DNA from: Brachyspira hyodysenteriae ATCC 27164
GTDB lineage: Bacteria; Spirochaetota; Brachyspiria; Brachyspirales; Brachyspiraceae
Assembly (NCBI RefSeq): GCF_001676785.2
Contig: NZ_CP015910.2
Span: 310,001-374,000, forward strand
DNA: 64,000 bases
Direction: 5' to 3'
Below, in pieces: positions 44,254 through 52,106 of the stretch. Position 1 is the first letter of the stretch; every line of letters begins with the position of its first letter. Below the pieces are notes generated by a model that worked only from the letters and a program-made list of their open reading frames with translations, was not told where the DNA came from and ran no database searches. The translations under genes were made by a program, and so were the position numbers.

Positions 44254-45576
44254 ATGATAGAATATAAATCGTATATTGCAACACAAAATAGAGATTACTT
44301 TTTATCTCATAATATGGAATGTATTACTTTAAAAAATTCCTCTATAAAAAAAATTTTGAAAAGCACAAAAAAAGATGATAATTTGATAAATATATTTCTA
44401 TACGATGATGATAAGAATAAATTATACGGATATTATGAAATAGATGTTAATAACAGAAAACAAATAGATGATAATTATACTAGTATAAATATAAGTGATA
44501 ACTATAAGAGAAGAAGAGGAATATATTATAAATTAGAGGATAAATATTCAGACTTTTCAATATATGAAATAGATATAAAAACATTTTCAAAATTAAAAGA
44601 CAGATTAATACTTTTAAATGATAATATATCTCAGACATTTTTTTCATGCTCTATAGATAATAATATTTTTAAGTACCAAGCTATAGAGACATATCCCTCA
44701 CTTTATGTAGCAGAATATGAAAAGCATTTTGATAATAAGGCATATGAAAGTATATATAAAGAATATCTTCGTTTATTAAAATATTCAAATAGCGAGAATA
44801 ACAGCATAGACAGGTATATAGAACTTGGAAGCTATTTAATGAATATGCTTATTCCGGAAAAAGATTTCAGAGAACATTTGCTTGACGGATTTAGAATAGT
44901 TTATCTTCATCTTGATGATAATACATATACTATTCCTTGGGATATACTTTCTTTTGATGGAAAATTTTTATCAGAAAATATAATTTTTTCATATAGCAAT
45001 GCTTCTAATATTTTGCATAATAAAAAGTCAGATAATAAAAAATTAAAAATGGCCATTATATCAATACCAAATGATGATATTGTAAATGATAAACAAGAGA
45101 TTGATTCTATTTTATCATTGCAGAATAATATAAAAAATATAGAAATAGATTTATATAAAAAAGAACATAATTATTTTGAGTTTGTTAAAATATTAGAAAG
45201 CTATGATATAGTTCATATTATAACTCATGGATATAAAGACGGAATAAAATTAAGTGAGGATTATATATTAAATTCAGTAACTGCATTACAAAATCCTCCT
45301 TCTCTTATTTTTATTAATGCATGCAATATGGAAGAAGTTGACAATAAATTAACAAAATCACTTCTTTCTTCTGGGGTAAGTACTGTTATTTCCGGCATTG
45401 GTTCTTTAGCTGATGGTATGTATTTAGATTTTATTTATAGTTTTTATAGTAATTTGCTTCATAAACATGCAAGAATCAATACTGCGCAGGCATATTATTT
45501 TGCTTATGTTGAAGTTAAAGAGTTTTATAAAGGGTTTATACGATATAGATTCAATGGAGTTCCTGTATATGTTTAA
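44254..45576 (+). CDS. CHAT-domain caspase-like protease
   Basis: The ATG at 44254 is preferred; an in-frame TTG at 44239 would add five residues, and neither has a clear ribosome binding site. The 440-residue protein ends in a CHAT domain: YLHLDDNTYTIPWDILSFDGKFLSENIIFSYS, the catalytic His325-Gly in HIITHGYKDG, and catalytic Cys357 in LIFINACNMEE, followed by SLLSSGVSTVISGIGSLADG. CHAT peptidases (separase/caspase relatives) often act in prokaryotic immunity and regulated cell death. The N-terminal 190 residues have no recognised domain and may be the sensor or substrate-binding part. The stop overlaps the start of the amidase gene, so the two are translationally coupled. Confidence 0.8.
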   Translation: MIEYKSYIATQNRDYFLSHNMECITLKNSSIKKILKSTKKDDNLINIFLYDDDKNKLYGYYEIDVNNRKQIDDNYTSINISDNYKRRRGIYYKLEDKYSDFSIYEIDIKTFSKLKDRLILLNDNISQTFFSCSIDNNIFKYQAIETYPSLYVAEYEKHFDNKAYESIYKEYLRLLKYSNSENNSIDRYIELGSYLMNMLIPEKDFREHLLDGFRIVYLHLDDNTYTIPWDILSFDGKFLSENIIFSYSNASNILHNKKSDNKKLKMAIISIPNDDIVNDKQEIDSILSLQNNIKNIEIDLYKKEHNYFEFVKILESYDIVHIITHGYKDGIKLSEDYILNSVTALQNPPSLIFINACNMEEVDNKLTKSLLSSGVSTVISGIGSLADGMYLDFIYSFYSNLLHKHARINTAQAYYFAYVEVKEFYKGFIRYRFNGVPVYV

Positions 45577-46597
45577 ATTAATTAGATTTATTTATTTATT
45601 AGCGGTAATATTAGTAATTACTTCATGTAATGATGAAAATATAACACCTATAAGAACTAGGAAAATAGCTCCTAAAGTTTCAAGTGCTTTTAAATCTCCT
45701 GCATATAATTTGAGAATAAAATATATTATACTTCATTATACTGCTTTAAATGATGATTTATCTTTTAAAGTATTAACTGATCCAGGAGTATCTGCTCATT
45801 ATCTTATTACTACAAGAGAAGATGAACCTATATATAAACTTGTTGATGATAATGACAGAGCTTGGCATGCAGGTATCACTATGTTTGATAATAGACATAG
45901 TATGAATGATACTTCTATTGGTATAGAAATAGTAAATTTAGGATTTTTACAAAAAGTTACAAATACTTATGAAGATTTAAGAAGAATGACAAAAAAACAA
46001 AGAGAGGAGTTATTTTTTATTCCCTATGATGAATATATAGAATTTGAGGACAGTCAAATAGAGAAGGTAGCATATTTACTTAAAGAGTTAATAGAAAAGT
46101 ATGGTATAAAACCTTATAATATATTAGGGCATTCGGATATAGCTCCTTACAGAAAAAAAGATCCAGGACCTAAATTTCCATGGAAAAGACTTTATGATGA
46201 ATATAATTTAGGCATATGGTATGATGAATATGATTACAGCAATTTTTTAAATGATAATGAATATAGAAAAGCAAAGGTAATGGATATAAAAGAAGAGTTT
46301 ATAAAATACGGATATACAAGCATGCCTACAAACAATGTGTGGGATTTTGATTCAAGAAAGGTTCTTTATGCTTTTCAATGCCACTTCAGACCTGAAAAAA
46401 TAGATGGAAATATTGATAATGAAACTTATGCTGTTATTAGGGCTTTAAATCTTAAAGTAAAAAAGATTAATGAAATGGAAGAGCGTTCTAAAGCTAATAA
46501 CTTCCTTACTAATACATTCTTTACTAATATATTTATAAGCAATAATATAATAAGCACAAATTGGAGCTACAATACAAATACTTCATTAAGGAAATAG
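45569..46597 (+). CDS. Lipoprotein N-acetylmuramoyl-L-alanine amidase (AmiD-like)
   Basis: The ATG at 45569 begins a lipoprotein signal peptide (MFKLIRFIYLLAVILVITSC, Cys20) and follows GGAG by nine bases; longer in-frame starts lie inside the CHAT gene. The 342-residue product has an Amidase_2 domain with the zinc ligands His56 (ILHYTA), His188 (LGHSDIAPYRKKDPG) and Asp198, and a C-terminal peptidoglycan-binding-like region (KVLYAFQCHFRPEKIDGNIDNETYAVIRAL). This is the layout of E. coli AmiD, which cuts the bond between muramic acid and the stem peptide from the inner face of the outer membrane. It overlaps the CHAT gene by eight bases. The Ser/Asn tail is low complexity. Confidence 0.85.
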   Translation: MFKLIRFIYLLAVILVITSCNDENITPIRTRKIAPKVSSAFKSPAYNLRIKYIILHYTALNDDLSFKVLTDPGVSAHYLITTREDEPIYKLVDDNDRAWHAGITMFDNRHSMNDTSIGIEIVNLGFLQKVTNTYEDLRRMTKKQREELFFIPYDEYIEFEDSQIEKVAYLLKELIEKYGIKPYNILGHSDIAPYRKKDPGPKFPWKRLYDEYNLGIWYDEYDYSNFLNDNEYRKAKVMDIKEEFIKYGYTSMPTNNVWDFDSRKVLYAFQCHFRPEKIDGNIDNETYAVIRALNLKVKKINEMEERSKANNFLTNTFFTNIFISNNIISTNWSYNTNTSLRK

Positions 46598-46607
46598 GAT
46601 TTTATAT

Positions 46608-47282
46608 ATGCTTACTGTTTACATTGCTGCAAGAGATATAGGTAATTATAAAGACAATACTGAAAGATTAAAAGAGGTTTTAATTGAAAGCGATATTGTC
46701 TTAGTTGAAAGTTTCAGAGAGGCTACTACACTTTTTAAAGCACTTAATATAAATAAAGATAAAGAATGTTTGATAGAGTTTAGCGAACATACAAAAAAAT
46801 CAAAAGATATTGATGAAATAATTACAAAGATTATAAATTGCAAAACTGTTACTCTTATAAGCGATTGCGGCACTCCAATATTAGAGGATCCTGGAAGATT
46901 ATTACTTGAATATTGTTATGCTCATAATATAAAGGTTCGTCCTGTAGCAGGTGTAAGCAGTGTTACGGCCGCTATAATGTGTTTGCCTTTTAATTTCAAA
47001 GAATTTTATTATGCTGGGCTTTTACCTCGTGATGACAGAGAACGTGAAAAAAAATTATCATATTTAAAAAGATTAAATGTACCTGTTATAATATTAGACA
47101 CGCCATACAGATTAGGCAAAGTTCTTAATGCCATTAAAAAAGTTTATTCTAAAGATAAAGAAATAGCTTTATGTTTGGATATTACAACTGAAAGCGAAGA
47201 AATCATTATAGATAGAGTATCAGATATATGCAGTGAATATCAGGAAGGCAAAAAAAGAGAATTTGTAATTGTTATAAGCTGA
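46608..47282 (+). CDS. Divergent RsmI-like SAM-dependent methylase
   Basis: The 224-residue protein is of the tetrapyrrole-methylase superfamily and aligns with RsmI, the 16S C1402 2'-O-methyltransferase, but key motifs differ: RsmI's ATPIGNL is AARDIGNY, EDTR is ESFR, SDAGTP is SDCGTP, PGPSA is AGVSS and ESPHRL is DTPYRL. It is also about 50 residues shorter, lacking the C-terminal extension. It may be a genuine but diverged RsmI or a paralogue with another substrate. It lies ten bases after the amidase gene and probably shares its transcript. Confidence 0.7.
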   Translation: MLTVYIAARDIGNYKDNTERLKEVLIESDIVLVESFREATTLFKALNINKDKECLIEFSEHTKKSKDIDEIITKIINCKTVTLISDCGTPILEDPGRLLLEYCYAHNIKVRPVAGVSSVTAAIMCLPFNFKEFYYAGLLPRDDREREKKLSYLKRLNVPVIILDTPYRLGKVLNAIKKVYSKDKEIALCLDITTESEEIIIDRVSDICSEYQEGKKREFVIVIS

Positions 47283-47296
47283 TTATAATTTTTAAT

Positions 47297-47506
47297 CGCA
47301 CGCTGAGTGATGCTAAAAATATAAAATTGATTATTAATTCAAACTAAATTTCTTATCAAGATGCATTCACCGTGCGTTTAGAAAATTTTTAAATTTAATT
47401 AACGCTTGGGTGGGCATTCCTTTTTATAATTTAAGCTTTTAATATAAATAAAATTTTTAATTGAAATTAATACTATAAATTTTAAAGGGCGGGGTATGTA
47501 AATAAA
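47297..47506 (+). repeat. Long direct repeat, left copy, beside the Mrr gene (includes dispersed copy 4)
   Basis: It starts CGCACGCTGAGTGAT and runs to GGGCGGGGTATGTAAATAAA. The first 90 bases are bounded by CGCACG and CGTGCG, complementary ends with GTGA/TCAC next to them, so they can fold as one long hairpin. The second part is the G-rich-ended module (CTTGGGTGGG at 47405). A copy of the whole, almost as long and about nine bases in ten identical by eye, begins at 48661. Confidence 0.8.
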
Positions 47507-47544
47507 GCAAAAAAACAAAATTTTATTTTAGATTATTATAAATA

Positions 47545-48465
47545 TTAAATTATAACATCATAAATATTTCTTGTTTCAAGTACTTTTACTCCCACTTCAT
47601 ATTCACGCATATATTTAGCAAGTCTGTATCCGTTAATCAAAATTATTTTTATATCTTTTAATTCTTCTACAACTTTTTTAGCCTGCGGAGTGTAATCTGA
47701 AGTTGTTATAAAAATTCCTCTGTTTATGCCATTGACATTTTTAAGCCCATGAGCAAATTTAGTTATTTCTGTATCATTAACTTTATTATTTTCTTTATAG
47801 CATTTGCATTGTATGCCTATCATATCAAAACCGAATTTATCCATAGTAAGAGTACCATCAATTCCTCTGTCTCCGCTTCCACCTGTTCTATACTTTTTAC
47901 CATAACCCATTTTTTCAAGCAGTTCTAAACATATATTTTCAAATTTAGTACCCTTGTCAACATTGTTATCACCCATAGACTGCAAACGATCAAGTATATC
48001 TTTCTCTACACTTTCATAATATTCTTCAATGCTCTTTTCTATTTCATTTCTATTTTCATCTTCTTCTAATTCTTTATTATTATTTTCTTCTATATTGTTT
48101 TTATCTTTATGCTTAATATTTATTAAATATGGAGTTTTTTCTTTTAATGTTTTGAAATCAAAGTTAGGATTTTCTTCATAGAATTTTTTACCGAAATCAG
48201 TTATTTGATATACTCCTCTATCAACATTTTCAATTAATTCTGCTTGTTTTAAAAATGTTAAATTCCAATGTATTTTATCTTTAAATTTTGAATATCCATT
48301 CTTACTTGATTTTACATTTTGATAAACTATATTATAATCTTCATCACTTGTATTTGAATACTCTTTTATCTTTTCATATGTTTTACTTCTATGTACTGCT
48401 TCATTAACTTCATAAAAAAATTTTAGAACATATTTACAATAATCTTCAGTTACTAAAAGTGCCAT
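47545..48465 (-). CDS. mrr: Mrr-type restriction endonuclease
   Basis: The 306-residue protein has an N-terminal winged-helix region (about 1-100, including HWNLTFLKQAELIENVDRGVYQITDFGKKFYEE, as in Mrr_N), a Lys/Glu-rich linker, and a C-terminal PD-(D/E)xK domain: KFENICLELLEKMGYGKKYRTGGSGDRGIDGTL with Glu176 and Asp203, then Gln219-x-Lys221 in GIQCKCYKE. Mrr enzymes cut DNA carrying foreign methylation and respond to stress. The Cys within QCK replaces the usual Ala. AGGAG precedes the ATG. It stands alone between two direct repeats, which suggests gain as a cassette. Confidence 0.88.
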   Translation of the reverse strand: MALLVTEDYCKYVLKFFYEVNEAVHRSKTYEKIKEYSNTSDEDYNIVYQNVKSSKNGYSKFKDKIHWNLTFLKQAELIENVDRGVYQITDFGKKFYEENPNFDFKTLKEKTPYLINIKHKDKNNIEENNNKELEEDENRNEIEKSIEEYYESVEKDILDRLQSMGDNNVDKGTKFENICLELLEKMGYGKKYRTGGSGDRGIDGTLTMDKFGFDMIGIQCKCYKENNKVNDTEITKFAHGLKNVNGINRGIFITTSDYTPQAKKVVEELKDIKIILINGYRLAKYMREYEVGVKVLETRNIYDVII

Positions 48466-48545
48466 TTATAAAACTCCTAAACTTATACAACAAAATAATA
48501 CTTTAATAATCTCTTTTTTACAATGTTTTTTATTTTATTCTGAAA

Positions 48546-48633
48546 CCCCACCCTTTATATTTTTTAGTTTTAATTAATTATTTTACTTTTATTATATTTA
48601 TAGCCCTATCAGAATTTTTAGCACCCACCCAAG
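48546..48633 (-). repeat. Dispersed element with G-rich ends, copy 5, inverted
   Basis: CCCCACCCTTT (from 48546) and CACCCACCCAAG (to 48633) are the complements of the end motifs. It lies just upstream of mrr, inside the right-hand repeat block. Confidence 0.65.
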
Positions 48634-48660
48634 TTTTATTTAAAGTTACAATCTTTTCAG

Positions 48661-48862
48661 CGCACGCTGAGTGATTATAAAAATATAAAATTGATTATTA
48701 ATTCAAATCAAATGTATTAATAAGATTGATTTACCGTGCGTTTAGAAATTTTTAAATTTAATTAACGCTTGGGTGGGGGTGCTTTTTCTAATTTAAGCTT
48801 TTAATATAAATAAAATTTTTAATTGAAATTAAAACTATAAATTTAAAAGGGCGGGATTTAAA
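48661..48862 (+). repeat. Long direct repeat, right copy, beside the Mrr gene (includes dispersed copy 6)
   Basis: It has the same order as the left copy: CGCACGCTGAGTGATT, about 60 AT-rich bases, CCGTGCG, then CTTGGGTGGGGG (48768) and GGGCGGG (48849). The arm that faces GTGA is TTAC here instead of TCAC, which still pairs through a G-T pair. The rest of the 48466-49020 gap is AT-rich without a gene. Confidence 0.8.
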
Positions 48863-49020
48863 ATATATATGTTTTTTACCAGATTAGATTCAATAAAAAA
48901 CTTTAATTAGAATTTGTATAACCGGGTATTTCAAATATAAAAGTATTTGTTGAAACAAAATTTAGAAAGCATAAAAAATTGCATTCTTGATATAAAGATG
49001 AAAAATAATTTTTAATTTTA

Positions 49021-49752
49021 TTATTGTTTTAATTTGATAATATCAGTTTCGTTTTCTTTTTTGTATTCCTGCTCTTCATCTGAATTATTTATTATAACAA
49101 ATTGGCATTTTCTGTCTTTATCATTATACTCAGATGAATGAGTAGAGCCATATCCTATATATCTAAGTCTATCTTTATCTATTCCTTTATCTACTAATTT
49201 ATCAAATATCGCTTTTGCTCTGTTTTCAGATAAATATATATTATAATTTGAGTCCCCTATACTGTCGCTATGTCCTTCTATTATTAGATTAATATCTCGA
49301 TTATTATTTAAATATTTGCAAATTTCATCTATCCCTTCATTATATTCATTTTTTAATTCATAAGAATCAAAATCAAAAGATATTATATTTGCAGTAAGAA
49401 GAATCTCATTATCATCTTTCTGTATAACCTCAGTTTGCTTTATAACTTGAGGTTTTTCTTCTTCTAAAGCATCGTTATTTGTAAGTTCTTCTTTTTTTTC
49501 TTCTGCTTTTTTACTTACTTGTGCTTGAGTATTTGTATATTCTTTTTTTTCTTTTATAGGATCTGCTACAGTTGTAATATCATCTTTTTGTATATATGTT
49601 TTTGATGCTGTTTTTGTAGACTGACTATTATCATTATAAAGTACAGCATGGAGCTGTTTACTAAAAGCTAATACTACAACATGTTTATCATTAGTAGAAC
49701 ATGAAGCTGCCAAAATTAATACAAAGATTAAAGTAAAAATTTTTTTTATCAT
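49021..49752 (-). CDS. OmpA-like peptidoglycan-binding lipoprotein
   Basis: The 243-residue protein has a lipoprotein signal (ILAASC, Cys18), a Lys/Glu-rich spacer of about 100 residues, and a C-terminal OmpA-like domain: ANIISFDFDSYELKNEYNEGIDEICKYLNNNRDINLIIEGHSDSIGDSNYNIYLSENRAKAIFDKLVDKGIDKDRLRYIGYGST. The Asp and Arg residues that hold diaminopimelate in this family (GHSDS.., SENRA) are present. It should tie the outer membrane to the cell wall. It is the last gene of a seven-gene minus-strand run of envelope proteins. Confidence 0.9.
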   Translation of the reverse strand: MIKKIFTLIFVLILAASCSTNDKHVVVLAFSKQLHAVLYNDNSQSTKTASKTYIQKDDITTVADPIKEKKEYTNTQAQVSKKAEEKKEELTNNDALEEEKPQVIKQTEVIQKDDNEILLTANIISFDFDSYELKNEYNEGIDEICKYLNNNRDINLIIEGHSDSIGDSNYNIYLSENRAKAIFDKLVDKGIDKDRLRYIGYGSTHSSEYNDKDRKCQFVIINNSDEEQEYKKENETDIIKLKQ

Positions 49753-49770
49753 AATAACCTTCTTAATAAA

Positions 49771-50412
49771 TTATCTTATGGTAAACCTAGCTCCAAGAAG
49801 CACCTCATGAGCATCATGGAATCCAAATCCTAATAAGTATCTGTATCCCAAATCTACGGCAAACCAATCAAGTATATTATACGCTAAACCTGCATTAATT
49901 CCAAATGCAAAAGAGCTTCTAGTAATAAGGGCTTTCCCTATAGTATCTGTATAGTTATGATACATTTGATATAATCTATTTCCAAAAGATAGCCCGAAAT
50001 ATATACTCATATTAGGGATTCTATTGTAAAGTGCTCTAGTAGTAAGATTATCTAATTCATTGTTTCTTACAAAAAATATATTTATATCATAATATACGCT
50101 TGCCATTATACTTTGTATCCAAGTGTCTTTTTTATTAATTACTCCTTGGAACATATATTCTATGTCAAATCTTAAAGGCACTAATCTAGTTTTTCTGAAT
50201 AAATCATATCCTACAGCAAAACCGCCGCCTATATAATTATTTTTTTCAAGAAAAGGAAGCTTTCCTAATTCCAATCTATTTGTTTTATTAAGAGCCTCAT
50301 GTTTGAAATTAATTTTAGGGGCTATATAAACACCTGAGAAAATTGCTGCTGAGAGATTTTTATTTGAAAAGGCAACAATAAAAAATAATAATACAATCAC
50401 TAATCGTTTCAT
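49771..50412 (-). CDS. Outer-membrane beta-barrel protein, paralogue 1
   Basis: The 213-residue protein has a signal peptide (cleavage near LSA) and a barrel-like pattern of aromatic-capped strands ending in LLGARFTIR. It shares a scheme with the protein two genes upstream: YIAPKINFKHEA, GGGFAVGYDLFRKTRLVPLRFDIEYMFQG, IMASVYYDINIFFVRNNEL, ALYNRIPNMSIYFGLSFG, GINAGLAYNILDWFAVDLGYRYLLG. The pair is a duplicated family, function unknown. AAGGG precedes the ATG. Confidence 0.7.
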   Translation of the reverse strand: MKRLVIVLLFFIVAFSNKNLSAAIFSGVYIAPKINFKHEALNKTNRLELGKLPFLEKNNYIGGGFAVGYDLFRKTRLVPLRFDIEYMFQGVINKKDTWIQSIMASVYYDINIFFVRNNELDNLTTRALYNRIPNMSIYFGLSFGNRLYQMYHNYTDTIGKALITRSSFAFGINAGLAYNILDWFAVDLGYRYLLGFGFHDAHEVLLGARFTIR

Positions 50413-50424
50413 ATAACAACCCTT

Positions 50425-50682
50425 TTATTTTAAATAAACAAAATTTTTTCTAAGTAAATTATTAGTATTAAAAATACTGTTATTAAATAAACTGCTATTC
50501 ATGCCTAAACTATTATTTAAATTATAATAGCTGTTAGAATTAATTATTCTTTTTTCTCCTAAATGACTTTGAGGAGGATAAGCAGGCATTTGAACATTCT
50601 GTACCGGCATTATAATCATAGTTGATGTTTGGCATGAAGCAAGTGCAATCAATATTAATAATAATAAAGCTATTTTTTTCAT
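50425..50682 (-). CDS. Small lipoprotein
   Basis: The ATG at 50682 is chosen: it starts MKKIALLLLILIALASC, a clear lipobox signal, with AGGA ten bases upstream. An ATG at 50691 that overlaps the previous stop (ATGA) is the alternative. The 85-residue protein is otherwise Asn/Ser-rich, with MPVQNVQMPAYPPQSHLGEKR and a repetitive NSSLFNNSIFNTNNLL tail. No family recognised. It lies between two paralogous barrels and may help one of them assemble. Confidence 0.6.
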   Translation of the reverse strand: MKKIALLLLILIALASCQTSTMIIMPVQNVQMPAYPPQSHLGEKRIINSNSYYNLNNSLGMNSSLFNNSIFNTNNLLRKNFVYLK

Positions 50683-50687
50683 AATTA

Positions 50688-51353
50688 TCATTTCCTAAGA
50701 TCCGGTATTGGGAATCTTGCTGCTATAGCAAATTCATGTGATAAAACACTATCCAAACCATATAATATTCTGTATCCTATATCCAAGTTAAGGAAGCTAG
50801 TAACATATATATCTATTCCTACAGCACCTCCTATTGCAAATGTAGGTGCAGGTACAGTTACAGTAGCTTTAACTCTTCCATTTTCTTCAAACCATCTATC
50901 ATAAGTATTTGCATTTATTTTTGTACCCATTAACAGCCCTAAATATAGAGACATTATTGGCGTTCTGCTATATATTTCTTCAGCTGTAATAGTTCTTAAT
51001 TCGCTTTTTTTGATATGGTATATATGCATGCTGTAATAAGCTGCAGCTAATATAGAATGCTGAGATTGTTTTACTATATTTGCAGGGTGATAATTTCCAG
51101 TCATACCATCTTTAAAAGTATACTCTAATTCTACTCTCAAAGGTATATTTCTTTGGTATCTATAGAAGTCAAATCCTGCAGAAAATCCAGCTCCTAGATA
51201 ATTATTCATAACTCTCTGATTTTTACTATTTCTGAAACCTGAGTCATTAAAATTATATATAACTTTAGGTGCTAAATAAAATGCATCTATTAGAGGAAAC
51301 AAAGATGAACTCATAAAGCAAGTTATTATTAATACTAATAAAATTTTTTTCAT
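50688..51353 (-). CDS. Outer-membrane beta-barrel protein, paralogue 2
   Basis: The ATG at 51353 starts a normal signal peptide (MKKILLVLIITCFMSSSLFP) and has AAGG eight bases upstream; a longer frame to 51380 has neither. The 221-residue protein mirrors paralogue 1: FYLAPKVIYNFND, GAGFSAGFDFYRYQRNIPLRVELEYTFKDG, ILAAAYYSMHIYHIKKSEL, EIYSRTPIMSLYLGLLMGTKI, FLNLDIGYRILYGLDSVLSHEFAIAARF. The two are clearly duplicated within the operon. Function unknown. Confidence 0.7.
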   Translation of the reverse strand: MKKILLVLIITCFMSSSLFPLIDAFYLAPKVIYNFNDSGFRNSKNQRVMNNYLGAGFSAGFDFYRYQRNIPLRVELEYTFKDGMTGNYHPANIVKQSQHSILAAAYYSMHIYHIKKSELRTITAEEIYSRTPIMSLYLGLLMGTKINANTYDRWFEENGRVKATVTVPAPTFAIGGAVGIDIYVTSFLNLDIGYRILYGLDSVLSHEFAIAARFPIPDLRK

Positions 51354-51383
51354 ACTCAAAACCTTACAAAACATTATCAATTA

Positions 51384-52094
51384 TTAAAAAGATATACCTA
51401 TAGCCAATCTAGGAAGAGGTATTAATCTGATACCTGGTGTGAAAGAATAACCTAGTTCAAGTAAAGATATATCTATAAATGGACGAACTTCCCAATTAGC
51501 ACCTGTCTGAGAAAATAAATCTATTCTAAATCCCATTTCTCCAGAGATATAAAAGTCATAAACTGTAGTAGTTTTATATCTTGTACTTCCATCATCTCTT
51601 AGTTCTTTCCCATTTACTATGAAAGTAGTCATACCAACTTTAGGAAGAAGGAAGAATCCGCTAGGAGTATCATTTTTATTGAAATAAAATCTTACTCCTA
51701 TAGAAGCAGGTATAGCTATTGTACTTCCATTATAGAATTTACTTATGGCACCAGAACCAATGATATTTCCTGAACCATCTCTTACAGGTTCTGAATAGTT
51801 TCCATAATGAGTATCGAAAGCATAAAAACCTAATGTGGCATCTATTGATTGTTTAGGAAGATAAGTATAATTATATGTTAGTCTTATTCCAAACTTACCA
51901 TCATAGAACTTACCGCTAGCTCCTTCCGGAGTTTTAAATATTAATTCTGTAATAAGCGGCATAGTTCCCATAGAAAATAATGTAGTACCGAAATCTATTC
52001 CTAGAGAATGCTTTAAATAATTTTGAGCATTAACTATAGCGCCTGATGTAAAAATTAATACAGATATAAAAATTATAATTTTCTTTATATTCAT
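51384..52094 (-). CDS. Outer-membrane beta-barrel protein, paralogue 3
   Basis: The 236-residue protein has a signal peptide (cleavage near VNA-QN) and repeated amphipathic strands: FGIRLTYNYTYLPKQSIDATLGFYAFDTHYG, IAIPASIGVRFYFNKND, TTVYDFYISGEMGFRIDLFSQTGANWEVRPFIDISLLELGYSFTPGIRLIPLPRLAIGISF. The final Phe fits the outer-membrane assembly signal. Its C-terminal half resembles that of the next protein upstream (WRVKPTIDIAILEIGYYVRP), so these form a second related pair. Confidence 0.72.
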   Translation of the reverse strand: MNIKKIIIFISVLIFTSGAIVNAQNYLKHSLGIDFGTTLFSMGTMPLITELIFKTPEGASGKFYDGKFGIRLTYNYTYLPKQSIDATLGFYAFDTHYGNYSEPVRDGSGNIIGSGAISKFYNGSTIAIPASIGVRFYFNKNDTPSGFFLLPKVGMTTFIVNGKELRDDGSTRYKTTTVYDFYISGEMGFRIDLFSQTGANWEVRPFIDISLLELGYSFTPGIRLIPLPRLAIGISF

Positions 52095-52106
52095 AATTCA
52101 AATCCA

